Source: Chloracidobacterium sp.
GTDB taxonomy: Bacteria; Acidobacteriota; Blastocatellia; Pyrinomonadales; Pyrinomonadaceae
Assembly (NCBI GenBank): GCA_016706275.1
Contig: JADJJY010000002.1
Span: forward strand, 41,001 to 105,000
Length of the DNA stretch: 64,000 nucleotides
Reading direction: 5' to 3'
The notes under the pieces are model-generated. The model did no database searches. It saw only the letters and a list, made by a program, of their open reading frames with translations, and had not been told where the DNA came from. The position numbers and the translations under genes were made by a program. Below are positions 25,473 through 33,395 of the stretch, piece after piece; positions within the stretch are counted from its first letter, which is position 1, and each line of letters starts with the position of its first letter.

Positions 25473-26419
25473 CTATGAGCCGGTCGCCGTGCCTCCGGTT
25501 GCGAGATAGAGAACTGCCATTCGAACGGCAACGCCGTATTTGACCTGATCTAATATCAATGAACGCGAGCTGTCGGCGACTTCGGATGCGATCTCGATGC
25601 CGCGATTCATCGGGCCGGGGTGCAGGACGATGGCGTCTTTTTTGCGAGATCGAGGCGTTCGTTCGTCAGGCCGTAATGGATCGAATACTCGCGCAACGTC
25701 GGGAAGTATGCCGAATCCTGACGCTCGCGTTGGATACGCAGGATCATGACCACATCGGCACCGTCGATGGCGTCTTCGATATGCGGGCAAACCGTTAGGC
25801 CATTCTCTACGAGGTGAGCGAAATCAGTCGGCACCAGCGTTCCTGGTCCCGCGACGCGAACCTTTGCTCCCATTTTGGTGAGCAGATGAATATTTGACCG
25901 GGCGACGCGGCTGTGGAGGATGTCTCCGACAATCGCGATTTCGAGACCGTCGATGTGTTTTTTGTGTTCGCGGATAGTCATCGCATCGAGCAGGGCTTGG
26001 GTCGGATGTTCGTTTGCTCCGTCACCTGCGTTGACGATCGCGGCCTTACTCACTTTGGCAAGCTGATGCGGCACACCGGCGGAGCCGTGGCGGACGACGA
26101 TACAATCGGGTGCCATCGCGTCGAGATTGAGTGCCGTGTCGAGCAAGGTCTCGCCTTTTGACAGGCTCGACGATGAGACGCTGATGTTGACAGCGTCGGC
26201 TGAGAGGCGTTTTGCCGCCAGCTCAAATGAAGTGCGAGTGCGGGTCGAGGATTCGAAAAAGAGATTGATGATGGTCTTGCCGCGCAGGGCAGGAACCTTT
26301 TTAACCTCGCGGGTCGATATCTCGCTAAAAGTTTCCGCAGTGTCGAGAATGCCGGTTATCTCCGCCGCCGTCAGGCCGCGAATGCCAAGTAGATCTCTTC
26401 TGCGAAATGGTTTTTCCAT
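25473..26419 (-). CDS. pyrB: aspartate carbamoyltransferase, split by a -1 frameshift
   Basis: Joins carbamoyl phosphate to aspartate. The first frame (26419 to about 25637) encodes MEKPFRRRDLLGI to LTNERLDLAKK with the active-site motifs FFESSTRTRTSFE, VVRHGSAG and GANEHPTQALLDA. It would then run out as TPSSCTPAR and stop at 25607. The -1 frame continues the family sequence exactly: DAIVLHPGPMNRGIEI to the stop at 25473. Joined, the protein has about 315 residues, the normal length. The break is at GCA AAA AAG, which contains the slippery heptamer A_AAA_AAG; a -1 slip there restores LAKK-DAIVLHPG. It is either programmed frameshifting or a lost A in a six-A run (mutation or assembly error). 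Confidence 0.9.
25637..25643 (-). other. A_AAA_AAG slippery heptamer in pyrB
   Basis: On the minus strand GC[A AAA AAG]ACGCC is in the 0 frame of pyrB. Slipping back one base after AAG makes the next codon GAC, the Asp that begins the conserved DAIVLHPGP segment. It is the same heptamer as the dnaX-type site. Downstream, CGATG-AATCGCGG-CATCG could form a weak hairpin. I saw no strong upstream Shine-Dalgarno stimulator. Confidence 0.5.
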
Positions 26420-26421
26420 TC

Positions 26422-26447
26422 AAAAAAAGCAGGCCATACAGCCTGCT
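26422..26447 (-). terminator. intrinsic terminator between pyrR and pyrB
   Basis: Read leftward, AGCAGGC-TGTATG-GCCTGCT is followed at once by seven T. The hairpin begins inside the pyrR stop codon, and the T run ends three bases before the pyrB ATG. Its position inside the operon suggests attenuation or partial read-through. Confidence 0.82.
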
Positions 26448-27010
26448 TAGGGTCGTTCAAAAATTCCAACTGCCTCGACATCGTCAAACTCTTTGAGCAT
26501 GACCTTTATTATTTCAGACTGCTTGGTCGAAACATATTTGCCTATAAAATCGGCCTGAATAGGCAATTCGCGATGCTCGATGCCGCGATCGACGAGCACG
26601 GCGAGCTGGACTTTTTTCGGGCGGCCAAAATCCATCAGTTGGTCGAGAGCGGCCCGTATCGTGCGGCCGGTGTAGAGAACGTCATCGACGAGGATGATAT
26701 TTTTACCCTCGATGTCGTCCTCGAGCTCGGTGCGGTTGACGACTGGATTTGCTCCTACTGTCGATAGGTCATCACGATAAAGCGTAATATCGAGGATGCC
26801 ATACTGCGGACGTTCACCCTCGAGAGCCTCGATCTTGTCGCAGAGACGTTCGGCAAGCGGTACGCCGCGTCGTCGGATGCCGACCAGATACAGGTTCTTT
26901 GCCCCTTGATTTTTCTCAACGATCTCGGTCGCGAGCCGCCGCAAAGCGCGTTTCATCGCCGCCGCGTCCATGATCCTGGACTTTTCAACCAAATTTATTT
27001 CGTTACCCAT
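26447..27010 (-). CDS. pyrR: PyrR pyrimidine operon regulator/uracil phosphoribosyltransferase
   Basis: 187 residues with the type I phosphoribosyltransferase fold. The PRPP-binding loop is NIILVDDVLYTGRTIRAALD, and LYLVGIRRRGVPLAERL and DITLYRDDLS are typical PyrR segments. In Bacillus PyrR binds pyr mRNA and favours termination when UMP is high; some homologues act on translation. A terminator directly follows its own stop codon and precedes pyrB, which fits attenuation, but I did not find the conserved PyrR-binding RNA loop. The start at 27010 gives MGNEINLVEKSRIMDAAAM; divergent pyrD lies 90 bases away. Confidence 0.95.
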   Translation of the reverse strand: MGNEINLVEKSRIMDAAAMKRALRRLATEIVEKNQGAKNLYLVGIRRRGVPLAERLCDKIEALEGERPQYGILDITLYRDDLSTVGANPVVNRTELEDDIEGKNIILVDDVLYTGRTIRAALDQLMDFGRPKKVQLAVLVDRGIEHRELPIQADFIGKYVSTKQSEIIKVMLKEFDDVEAVGIFERP

Positions 27011-27100
27011 TCGAATACAAAAGTAACAAAGGCTAGTCTAAAGTTCAAAGTTTGAGGTTCGAAGTTTGTATAAACCCCGCCATTCACTAAAATCGTAAGC

Positions 27101-28162
27101 GTGATGTCTAAGCTCTGGCAGAAAATAATGCGGCCCGTAATGTTTGGCCTAGACGCCGAACGTGCTCATGAGGTCGGCATAAAAGCCCTAGAAATGGGGC
27201 TTGCATCGCCGTTTTATTCTGACGCAAAATTTGAAGGTTTTGGTGCGATCGAGCGGTTCGGGTTAACGTTTGCCAATCCACTCGGTCTGGCCGCCGGATT
27301 TGATAAAAATGGTGTTGCCGTTGATCAATTGGCATCGCTGGGGTTTGGATTTGTCGAGGTGGGAACCGTGACGTATGAGCCGCAACCTGGAAATCCAAAG
27401 CCGCGTATGTTTCGTTTGGCAGAAGATCATGGATTGATAAACAGGCTTGGGTTTAATAACGATGGTGCTATTGCGGTGGCCGAACGATTAAAAAAAATCG
27501 AACGTAAATGCGTGGTCGGCGTGAATATCGGTAAAAACAAAGATGTTCCGAATGAGGAAGCGACTGAAAATTATCTAAAGAGTTTTGACCTCGTCCAGCA
27601 GTTTGCTGATTATGTTGCGGTCAATATATCTTCGCCAAATACGCCGAATCTTCGTGAATTGCAGAAAGCCGACAATCTGGAAGAACTGCTAGCGGCTCTG
27701 ACTTCACTAAACAATGAGCTTGGGCGGAGACCGCTTTTGGTAAAGATCGCACCCGATCTGAGCGAGGTTGAGATCGAGGCGATAGTCGATATATGTTTAC
27801 GCCATAAGATCGACGGTGTTGTCGCGACGAATACGACAATTTCACGGGACGGAATTAGATCCAATATTGATGAGGCCGGTGGGTTGAGTGGAAAGCCCTT
27901 GGAGCAGAGATCGAACGAGGTCATATCAACGATCTATCGATATTCAAATGGAAAACTGCCGATCGTCGGTGTTGGCGGTATCTTTACAGCCGAGGATGCG
28001 TTTGCAAAGATCGCCGCCGGTGCTTCGCTGATCCAGGCTTATACGGGATTTGTTTATGGCGGCCCGACGTTTGCCAGAGACATTACGAGTGGGTTGGCAG
28101 CGATACTAAAGGAGCGGGGATTTAAGAATCTCGATGATGCCGTCGGGTCGAAAGCCGTTTAA
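27101..28162 (+). CDS. pyrD: dihydroorotate dehydrogenase (quinone), class 2
   Basis: 353 residues; FMN enzyme that oxidises dihydroorotate and passes electrons to quinone at the membrane. The N-terminal extension (LWQKIMRPVMFGLDAERAHEVGIKALE) marks class 2. NPLGLAAGFDKNG, VGTVTYEPQPGNPKPRMFRL, GFNNDG and NISSPNTPNLRELQ are the conserved FMN and orotate segments, and GVGGIFTAEDAF is the phosphate-binding strand. It starts GTG-ATG; the ATG at 27104 may be the true start. It is divergent from pyrR, so the four pyr genes flank one 90-base regulatory gap. Confidence 0.96.
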   Translation: MMSKLWQKIMRPVMFGLDAERAHEVGIKALEMGLASPFYSDAKFEGFGAIERFGLTFANPLGLAAGFDKNGVAVDQLASLGFGFVEVGTVTYEPQPGNPKPRMFRLAEDHGLINRLGFNNDGAIAVAERLKKIERKCVVGVNIGKNKDVPNEEATENYLKSFDLVQQFADYVAVNISSPNTPNLRELQKADNLEELLAALTSLNNELGRRPLLVKIAPDLSEVEIEAIVDICLRHKIDGVVATNTTISRDGIRSNIDEAGGLSGKPLEQRSNEVISTIYRYSNGKLPIVGVGGIFTAEDAFAKIAAGASLIQAYTGFVYGGPTFARDITSGLAAILKERGFKNLDDAVGSKAV

Positions 28163-28264
28163 TGGCTTTTTCGTGCAGTTAAATGTTTGACAGTTTGGTT
28201 CAAGACGATATAATTATCGTTTTGCCTTTTACCGAAGTTTTGGCAAAATGAAAACCTTTTGACA

Positions 28265-28774
28265 ATGATCATCGATCTGGCCAGCGTTGGAAAAAATCCG
28301 AAGACGATCGAACTCGAGTTCGAGCCGGCCAATATAGATCTGGATGACGGTATGCAGCTCGCGGAAAACGCGGCCTTTAATGGCGAGATCAGCCGTGATG
28401 GTACGCGGACACGGGTCAAAGGCAACATTGTAACCGTGGTTTCGACCGAATGCAGCCGTTGTCTTGAGCCGGTCGCAAAGGATATCGACCTTGAGTTTGA
28501 GGCTGTATTTGTTGATGCTGCCGACGAACCGACCGAAGACGAGATCGAGGTGACGGTCGAGGAACTCGACGAATCGCTCATCACGGACGACAAGATCGAC
28601 ATGAGCGAGGTCGTTCGCGAACAGTTGATACTCGCGATGATCGAAAAGGTGCTCTGCACAGAAAATTGCAAAGGTTTGTGTCCGCAATGCGGCGGGAACC
28701 GAAATTTGATAGATTGTAAGTGCGAAGAAAACGTTATTGACCCTCGATGGGCCGCACTAAAGAATTTGAAATAG
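28265..28774 (+). CDS. yceD: YceD/DUF177 family protein
   Basis: 169 residues from the ATG at 28265 (a TTG two codons upstream is in frame). TECSRCLEPV carries a CxxC pair, and LCTENCKGLCPQCGGNRN with a later CKC forms the C-terminal cysteine cluster seen in many bacterial members. YceD genes precede rpmF in most bacteria, and plant and bacterial homologues have been linked to 23S rRNA accumulation. Here it is directly upstream of rpmF and the fatty acid genes, the conserved order. Confidence 0.9.
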   Translation: MIIDLASVGKNPKTIELEFEPANIDLDDGMQLAENAAFNGEISRDGTRTRVKGNIVTVVSTECSRCLEPVAKDIDLEFEAVFVDAADEPTEDEIEVTVEELDESLITDDKIDMSEVVREQLILAMIEKVLCTENCKGLCPQCGGNRNLIDCKCEENVIDPRWAALKNLK

Positions 28775-28811
28775 TCCCAATGTTCGGGACCGACCTGTTG
28801 AGGTTTTAATT

Positions 28812-28997
28812 ATGCCAAATCCAAAACGACGACACTCACATGCACGCACGCGTACGCGCCGCGCTCATGATGCTCTGAAAACGCCACAGTTTTATGCCGA
28901 CAAAGATTCGGGTGAAACAAAGCAGCCGCACCGCATCGATCCTAAGACCGGTATTTACAAAGGCCGGCAGATAATCGATGTCAAAGACGCCGAATAG
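28812..28997 (+). CDS. rpmF: 50S ribosomal protein L32, zinc-ligand-free form
   Basis: 61 residues. The N-terminal MPNPKRRHSHARTRTRRAHD is typical of L32. The usual C-terminal zinc ribbon with two CxxC pairs is absent: where cysteines are expected the sequence reads YADKDSGETKQPHRIDPKTG before YKGRQI, with no cysteine at all. Cysteine-free (C-) L32 paralogues occur in some bacteria as low-zinc alternatives; here it occupies the standard operon position, so it may be the only copy. It lies between yceD and fabH. Confidence 0.95.
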   Translation: MPNPKRRHSHARTRTRRAHDALKTPQFYADKDSGETKQPHRIDPKTGIYKGRQIIDVKDAE

Positions 28998-29038
28998 TCC
29001 GTTGAAAATTACCAATTTTTGAGTTCTAATTCTAATCA

Positions 29039-30025
29039 ATGACAGCACACAACGCGGGAATCATCGGGATGGGACATTCTTATCCGGAGGGCATTTTAAC
29101 CAATGCCGATCTGGAAAAGATGGTCGATACCAACGATGAGTGGATAACATCGCGCACCGGCATCAAGCAGCGTCACAAGGCTGCCGATAACGAATACACT
29201 TCGCAATTCGGCACCCGTGCCGCGCTCCAGGCACTCGAACGAGCCAACCTCAAACCCGAAGACATCGACATCATCATCTGTGCGACCACCACGCCGGATC
29301 AGATAATGCCGTCCACCGGCGCGCTTATTCAGGCACAGATCGGAGCGGTCAACGCCGCCGGAATGGATGTGTTTGCCGCGTGCTCGGGGTTTCTCTATGG
29401 TTTGACGATGGTCGAATCGATGATCAAGACCGGCCAAATAAAATATGCACTTGTGATCGGTGCCGAGGTTTTGACCAAATACGTCGATTATACGGACCGC
29501 GGAACTTGCGTTATCTTTGGCGACGGTGCCGGAGCCGCTGTCCTGGGACCGGTTCCAGAAGGCAAAGGAATCCTCGCGACCAAGATCAGATCCGACGGCC
29601 GCTACGAAGAACAGCTTTATGCTCCCGGCGGTGGCACCAAACTCGGAACGACACACAAGACGATCGACGACCGTGAGCATTTTTTCAAGATGAAAGGCAA
29701 TGAGCTTTTCAAGGTTGCTGTGCGTTCGATGGCTGATATTTCCGCGGAAATGGTCGAAAAGGCCGGGTACACGGTCGATGACATCGACCTCGTTATCCCG
29801 CATCAGGCAAATCAGCGGATAACTGATGCTGTAACCTCGCGGTTGGGCGTGCCTGAGGAAAAAGTTTATTCAAATATAGCTAACATGGGCAATACTTCGT
29901 CGGCGTCGATACCGATCGCGATGGATGAATGTATTCAATCGGGCCGAATTCACGAGGGCAGTTTGGTATTGCTCACCGCATTTGGCGGCGGCGTGACGTG
30001 GGGCGGAACGGTTATTAGATTCTAA
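29039..30025 (+). CDS. fabH: beta-ketoacyl-ACP synthase III
   Basis: 328 residues. It starts fatty acid chains by condensing an acyl-CoA with malonyl-ACP. The catalytic triad is C115 (VFAACSGFLYG), H255 (VIPHQANQR) and N285 (NMGNTSSAS). GGTVIRF at the end is near the usual C-terminus. plsX, which usually sits between rpmF and fabH, is missing; the gap to rpmF is only 41 bases. Its stop codon abuts the ATG of fabD (TAAATG). Confidence 0.96.
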   Translation: MTAHNAGIIGMGHSYPEGILTNADLEKMVDTNDEWITSRTGIKQRHKAADNEYTSQFGTRAALQALERANLKPEDIDIIICATTTPDQIMPSTGALIQAQIGAVNAAGMDVFAACSGFLYGLTMVESMIKTGQIKYALVIGAEVLTKYVDYTDRGTCVIFGDGAGAAVLGPVPEGKGILATKIRSDGRYEEQLYAPGGGTKLGTTHKTIDDREHFFKMKGNELFKVAVRSMADISAEMVEKAGYTVDDIDLVIPHQANQRITDAVTSRLGVPEEKVYSNIANMGNTSSASIPIAMDECIQSGRIHEGSLVLLTAFGGGVTWGGTVIRF

Positions 30026-30958
30026 ATGAGTAAGACGGCTTACATTTTTCCCGGACAAGGCTCGCAAGCCGTTGGAATGGGGAAGGATTTGTTTGATAAT
30101 TTTGCTGCTGCACGCGAGGTGTTTGAGGCGGCGGATGAGGCGCTTGGGTTTTCGCTATCGGAAATGTGTTTTTCGGGCGATGAGGCCGATCTGCAATTGA
30201 CCGCAAATACGCAGCCCGCGATATTGACCGCTTCGATAGCGGCATATACGGCGGCACGAGCCGAGGGGTTGCCGGAGCCGGACATGGTTGCGGGGCATAG
30301 CCTCGGTGAATATTCCGCTTTGGTCGCTGCGGGCGTTTTGGATTTTGCGGACGCGGTCCAAACAGTGCGAAAACGCGGAACGTATATGCAGGAAGCGGTT
30401 CCGGTCGGTGTCGGTGCGATGGCCGCGATACTTGGGCTCGACGTTGCGACAGTCGAGTCGGGTTGTGCCGAGGCGGCACAAGGACAAGTTTGTTCCCCAG
30501 CGAATATTAATTCGCCGTCGCAGATAGTCATTGCAGGAAACAGCGACGCGGTTGACCGGGCGTGTGAAATATTGAAAGAAAGAGGGGCAAAGCGGGCGAT
30601 TAGATTGAACGTCTCGGCACCTTTTCATTGTGCATTGATGATGCCGGCACAGGAAAGGCTTGCGGTCGATCTGGCGTCATTAGAATATGGCGAATTTATA
30701 TTCCCCGTATTTCATAATGTTGATGCCGTCGCAAATACGGACGCCGCAGCAGTTTGTGGCAAGCTAACGCAGCAGGTTTCATCGCCTGTCCGGTGGCTGC
30801 AAACGGTCGAGAATACGTCTGTGGCAGGAGCTACAAACTTTATTGAGATAGGCCCGGGCAAGGTTTTGACGGGGTTGGTTAGGCAGATAAACAAAGAAGT
30901 AGTCTATTCCAACATTGAGAATTCTGAGAGTCTAAGAAATACTATAGAGACGCTATAA
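30026..30958 (+). CDS. fabD: malonyl-CoA:ACP transacylase
   Basis: 310 residues. It loads malonate onto acyl carrier protein. IFPGQGSQAVGMGKDL opens the protein; the active-site serine is S92 in GHSLGEYSAL, and the partner histidine lies in VSAPFHCALM near residue 201. It begins at the base after the fabH stop codon and is followed 17 bases later by acpP, so it is embedded in the fatty acid operon. Confidence 0.96.
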   Translation: MSKTAYIFPGQGSQAVGMGKDLFDNFAAAREVFEAADEALGFSLSEMCFSGDEADLQLTANTQPAILTASIAAYTAARAEGLPEPDMVAGHSLGEYSALVAAGVLDFADAVQTVRKRGTYMQEAVPVGVGAMAAILGLDVATVESGCAEAAQGQVCSPANINSPSQIVIAGNSDAVDRACEILKERGAKRAIRLNVSAPFHCALMMPAQERLAVDLASLEYGEFIFPVFHNVDAVANTDAAAVCGKLTQQVSSPVRWLQTVENTSVAGATNFIEIGPGKVLTGLVRQINKEVVYSNIENSESLRNTIETL

Positions 30959-30975
30959 ATACTTAAGGAGAAAAT

Positions 30976-31215
30976 ATGTCAGAAGTACAAGATAAGATCA
31001 AACAGATAATCGTCGACGAACTAGGTGTGGACGAAGCTGAAGTTACAGAAAATGCACGGTTTATCGAGGATCTCGGTGCGGATTCGCTGGACCTCGTTGA
31101 ACTCGTGATGCGATTCGAAGAGGAATTTGACATCGAAATTCCTGACGAAGATGCCGAAAAGATCCAGGGCGTTCGCGATGCGTATGCCTATGTTGAGCAG
31201 CACAAAGCTGCTTAG
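30976..31215 (+). CDS. acpP: acyl carrier protein
   Basis: 79 residues, strongly acidic. The phosphopantetheine attachment serine is S37 in LGADSLDLVELVM. It carries growing acyl chains between the Fab enzymes in the cytoplasm. An AAGGAG ribosome binding site lies 7 bases before the ATG. A large inverted repeat separates it from fabF. Confidence 0.97.
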   Translation: MSEVQDKIKQIIVDELGVDEAEVTENARFIEDLGADSLDLVELVMRFEEEFDIEIPDEDAEKIQGVRDAYAYVEQHKAA

Positions 31216-31221
31216 TTGGTA

Positions 31222-31288
31222 AATAGTGAAGAGTGGATCGTGAATAGAAATTAGATCTATTCACGATTCACTATTTCACGATTCACAA
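31222..31288 (+). promoter_or_regulatory. long imperfect inverted repeat between acpP and fabF
   Basis: AGTGGATCGTGAATAG (31232-31247) pairs with CTATTCACGATTCACT (31257-31272), 16 bp with one G-T pair. AAATAGTGAA to the left can instead pair with TTCACTATTT to the right, so two overlapping folds exist. No T run follows, so it is not a standard terminator. It could set the acpP to fabF transcript ratio by protecting or processing the RNA (inference). Confidence 0.55.
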
Positions 31289-31292
31289 AGAT

Positions 31293-32534
31293 ATGAAACG
31301 TCGAGTAGTTGTAACAGGACTCGGTTTGGTTACGCCTGTCGGAAATGACGTGCCTACTACGTGGGACGCGTTGATGAACGGCGTAAGCGGTGCGGATGCG
31401 ATCTCGAAGTTTGACGCTGAAAGGTATTCGGCTAGATTCGCCTGCGAAGTGAAGGGATTTGACGCCCTCGATTTTCTCGATAAAAAAGAGGCGCGCCGGA
31501 TGGGGGCCTTTACGCATTTTGCTCTCGCCGCTTCCGACGAAGCGATGAAGCACAGCGGGCTGGTGATCGATGAATCGAACGCGGAGATGGTCGGGACGTA
31601 TATCAGCTCCGGCATAGGTGATTTTTGGGCGATCGAGCGTGAGCACGAAAAGCTTTTGAATTCCGGACCCGATCGCGTGTCGCCATTCTTTATCGTCTCG
31701 GCGATCGTCAATCTTGCCGCCGGCAACGTCTCGATCCGTCACGGTGCCAAGGGGCCAAATTCGGCAACGGCGACGGCCTGTTCGGCAGGTGCTCATGCGA
31801 TCGGCGATAGTTTTCGCATCATCGAACGCGGCGATGCAGACGCGATGATCTGCGGCGGAGCCGAGAGTGCGATCACGCCGATGTCGGTTGCGGGGTTTGC
31901 CTCGATGAGGGCTCTGTCGACGCGAAATGACGACCCGAAACACGCTTCGCGGCCGTTTGATCTCGAACGCGACGGCTTTGTCATTGGCGAAGGTGCAGGT
32001 TTATTGATACTCGAGGAACTGGAATTTGCGAAGGCTCGCGGTGCCAACATCCTTGCCGAAATTGTCGGTTACGGCATGAGCGGCGATGCGTTTCACGTCA
32101 CGATGCCGGACGAGACCGGTTCCGGGGCGATACGCGTGATGCAGCGGGCGATCAAAGACGCCGGTATCGAGCCGGAGCAGATCGGCTACATCAACGCTCA
32201 CGGCACATCGACACCGTACAACGATAAATTTGAAACGCTGGCGATCCGAAAGGTTTTTGGCGATCACGCATATAAGATACCGGTCAGCTCGACAAAATCG
32301 ATGACCGGCCACGCTCTCGGTGCTGCCGGGGGGCTTGAGGCGGTCTTTTCTGTCAAAGCGATGATGGAAAACAAGTTGCCGCCGACGATCAACTACGAAT
32401 TCCCCGATCCGGATTGTGATCTCGATTACATACCTAACACACCGCGTGATGCTAGTGTCGATTATGTGTTATCGAATAACTTTGGATTTGGCGGGACGAA
32501 CGCGTGTTTGATCTTCAAACGGTACAGTGAATAG
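31293..32534 (+). CDS. fabF: beta-ketoacyl-ACP synthase II
   Basis: 413 residues. It extends acyl-ACP by condensation with malonyl-ACP. The catalytic residues are C163 (ATACSAGAHAI), H303 (NAHGTSTPYND) and H340 (KSMTGHALGAAGG). The end, NNFGFGGTNACLIFKRY, is typical. It closes the operon yceD-rpmF-fabH-fabD-acpP-fabF; fabG is absent from it, and the FabG-like gene at 11079 is a candidate to fill that step. Confidence 0.96.
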   Translation: MKRRVVVTGLGLVTPVGNDVPTTWDALMNGVSGADAISKFDAERYSARFACEVKGFDALDFLDKKEARRMGAFTHFALAASDEAMKHSGLVIDESNAEMVGTYISSGIGDFWAIEREHEKLLNSGPDRVSPFFIVSAIVNLAAGNVSIRHGAKGPNSATATACSAGAHAIGDSFRIIERGDADAMICGGAESAITPMSVAGFASMRALSTRNDDPKHASRPFDLERDGFVIGEGAGLLILEELEFAKARGANILAEIVGYGMSGDAFHVTMPDETGSGAIRVMQRAIKDAGIEPEQIGYINAHGTSTPYNDKFETLAIRKVFGDHAYKIPVSSTKSMTGHALGAAGGLEAVFSVKAMMENKLPPTINYEFPDPDCDLDYIPNTPRDASVDYVLSNNFGFGGTNACLIFKRYSE

Positions 32535-32543
32535 TAGGTTCGG

Positions 32544-32585
32544 GGAAAGCGTCTTGGCTCAATTGAGGTCGGGACGCTTTTCTTA
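32544..32585 (+). terminator. terminator after fabF
   Basis: GAAAGCGTC and GACGCTTTTC pair around an inner CTCAATTGAG palindrome; the right arm ends in TTTTCTTAT. Confidence 0.7.
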
Positions 32586-32618
32586 TATCCTACAAATGAA
32601 TGACCATTCATTTTTGAT

Positions 32619-33395
32619 ATGAAAATTATAGTTTTAATGAAACAAGTCGCCAATAAGGATGCGGTACTAAGGATCGCGGGCGACGAAAAATGGATAAACG
32701 AGGCGGATGTTGCCCAGCAGACAAATGAGTCTGACGGCTACGCTTTGGAAGAAGCTCTTCGCACCGTCGAGGCAAAAGGCGAGGGTGAGGTTGTCGTCTG
32801 TACGCTCGGGCCGCAATCGGCAAAGACCGTTATCAAAGACGCTCTTGCACGCGGTGCTAACCGTGCGATCCACGTTGTTGTCGATGACGCCAAATCGCTT
32901 TCGGCTTATCAGATCGCAAAGACCATCGCCGACGCTATTCGCGAGGAGAATGCCGACCTTGTCTTTACCGGTTTGCAATCAGACGATGCGAGCTATGGTC
33001 AGACGGGCGTGATTCTTGCCGAGCTGCTCGGTATTCCGCACGCGACCATTGTGATCGAGGTTGACCGCGAAAGCCTAGGTGATACGCTGCGGGTCAGACG
33101 TGAACTTGAGAGCGGCTGGTATCAGTGGTTTACTTACAAACTGCCATCGCTCCTGACGATCCAGTCCGGAATTTCGCAGATCCGCTACGCTTCGCTCAAA
33201 GGCATTATGGCGGCGAAAAGCAAAGAGGTTCGCGAGGTCACTCCGTCGGTCGAGGCATTTGCATCTGCCGCAAAGATCGAAAAGGTATATATGCCGCTCA
33301 AGACAAAACAAACACAGATCCTCGGCAACGGCGATGCTAAAGCTGGCGCGGTCGAGCTGGTAGAAAAATTAAAAACGGAGGTGCGGGTAATATGA
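32619..33395 (+). CDS. etfB: electron transfer flavoprotein beta subunit
   Basis: 258 residues. MKIIVLMKQVANKDAVLRI opens as in EtfB, and DAKSLSAYQIAKTIADAI with FTGLQSDDASYGQTGVILAE is the AMP/FAD-binding region. With EtfA it shuttles electrons from acyl-CoA and related dehydrogenases to the quinone pool. Its last codon overlaps the ATG of etfA (ATATGA). No dehydrogenase or ETF-quinone oxidoreductase gene is adjacent. Confidence 0.95.
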   Translation: MKIIVLMKQVANKDAVLRIAGDEKWINEADVAQQTNESDGYALEEALRTVEAKGEGEVVVCTLGPQSAKTVIKDALARGANRAIHVVVDDAKSLSAYQIAKTIADAIREENADLVFTGLQSDDASYGQTGVILAELLGIPHATIVIEVDRESLGDTLRVRRELESGWYQWFTYKLPSLLTIQSGISQIRYASLKGIMAAKSKEVREVTPSVEAFASAAKIEKVYMPLKTKQTQILGNGDAKAGAVELVEKLKTEVRVI

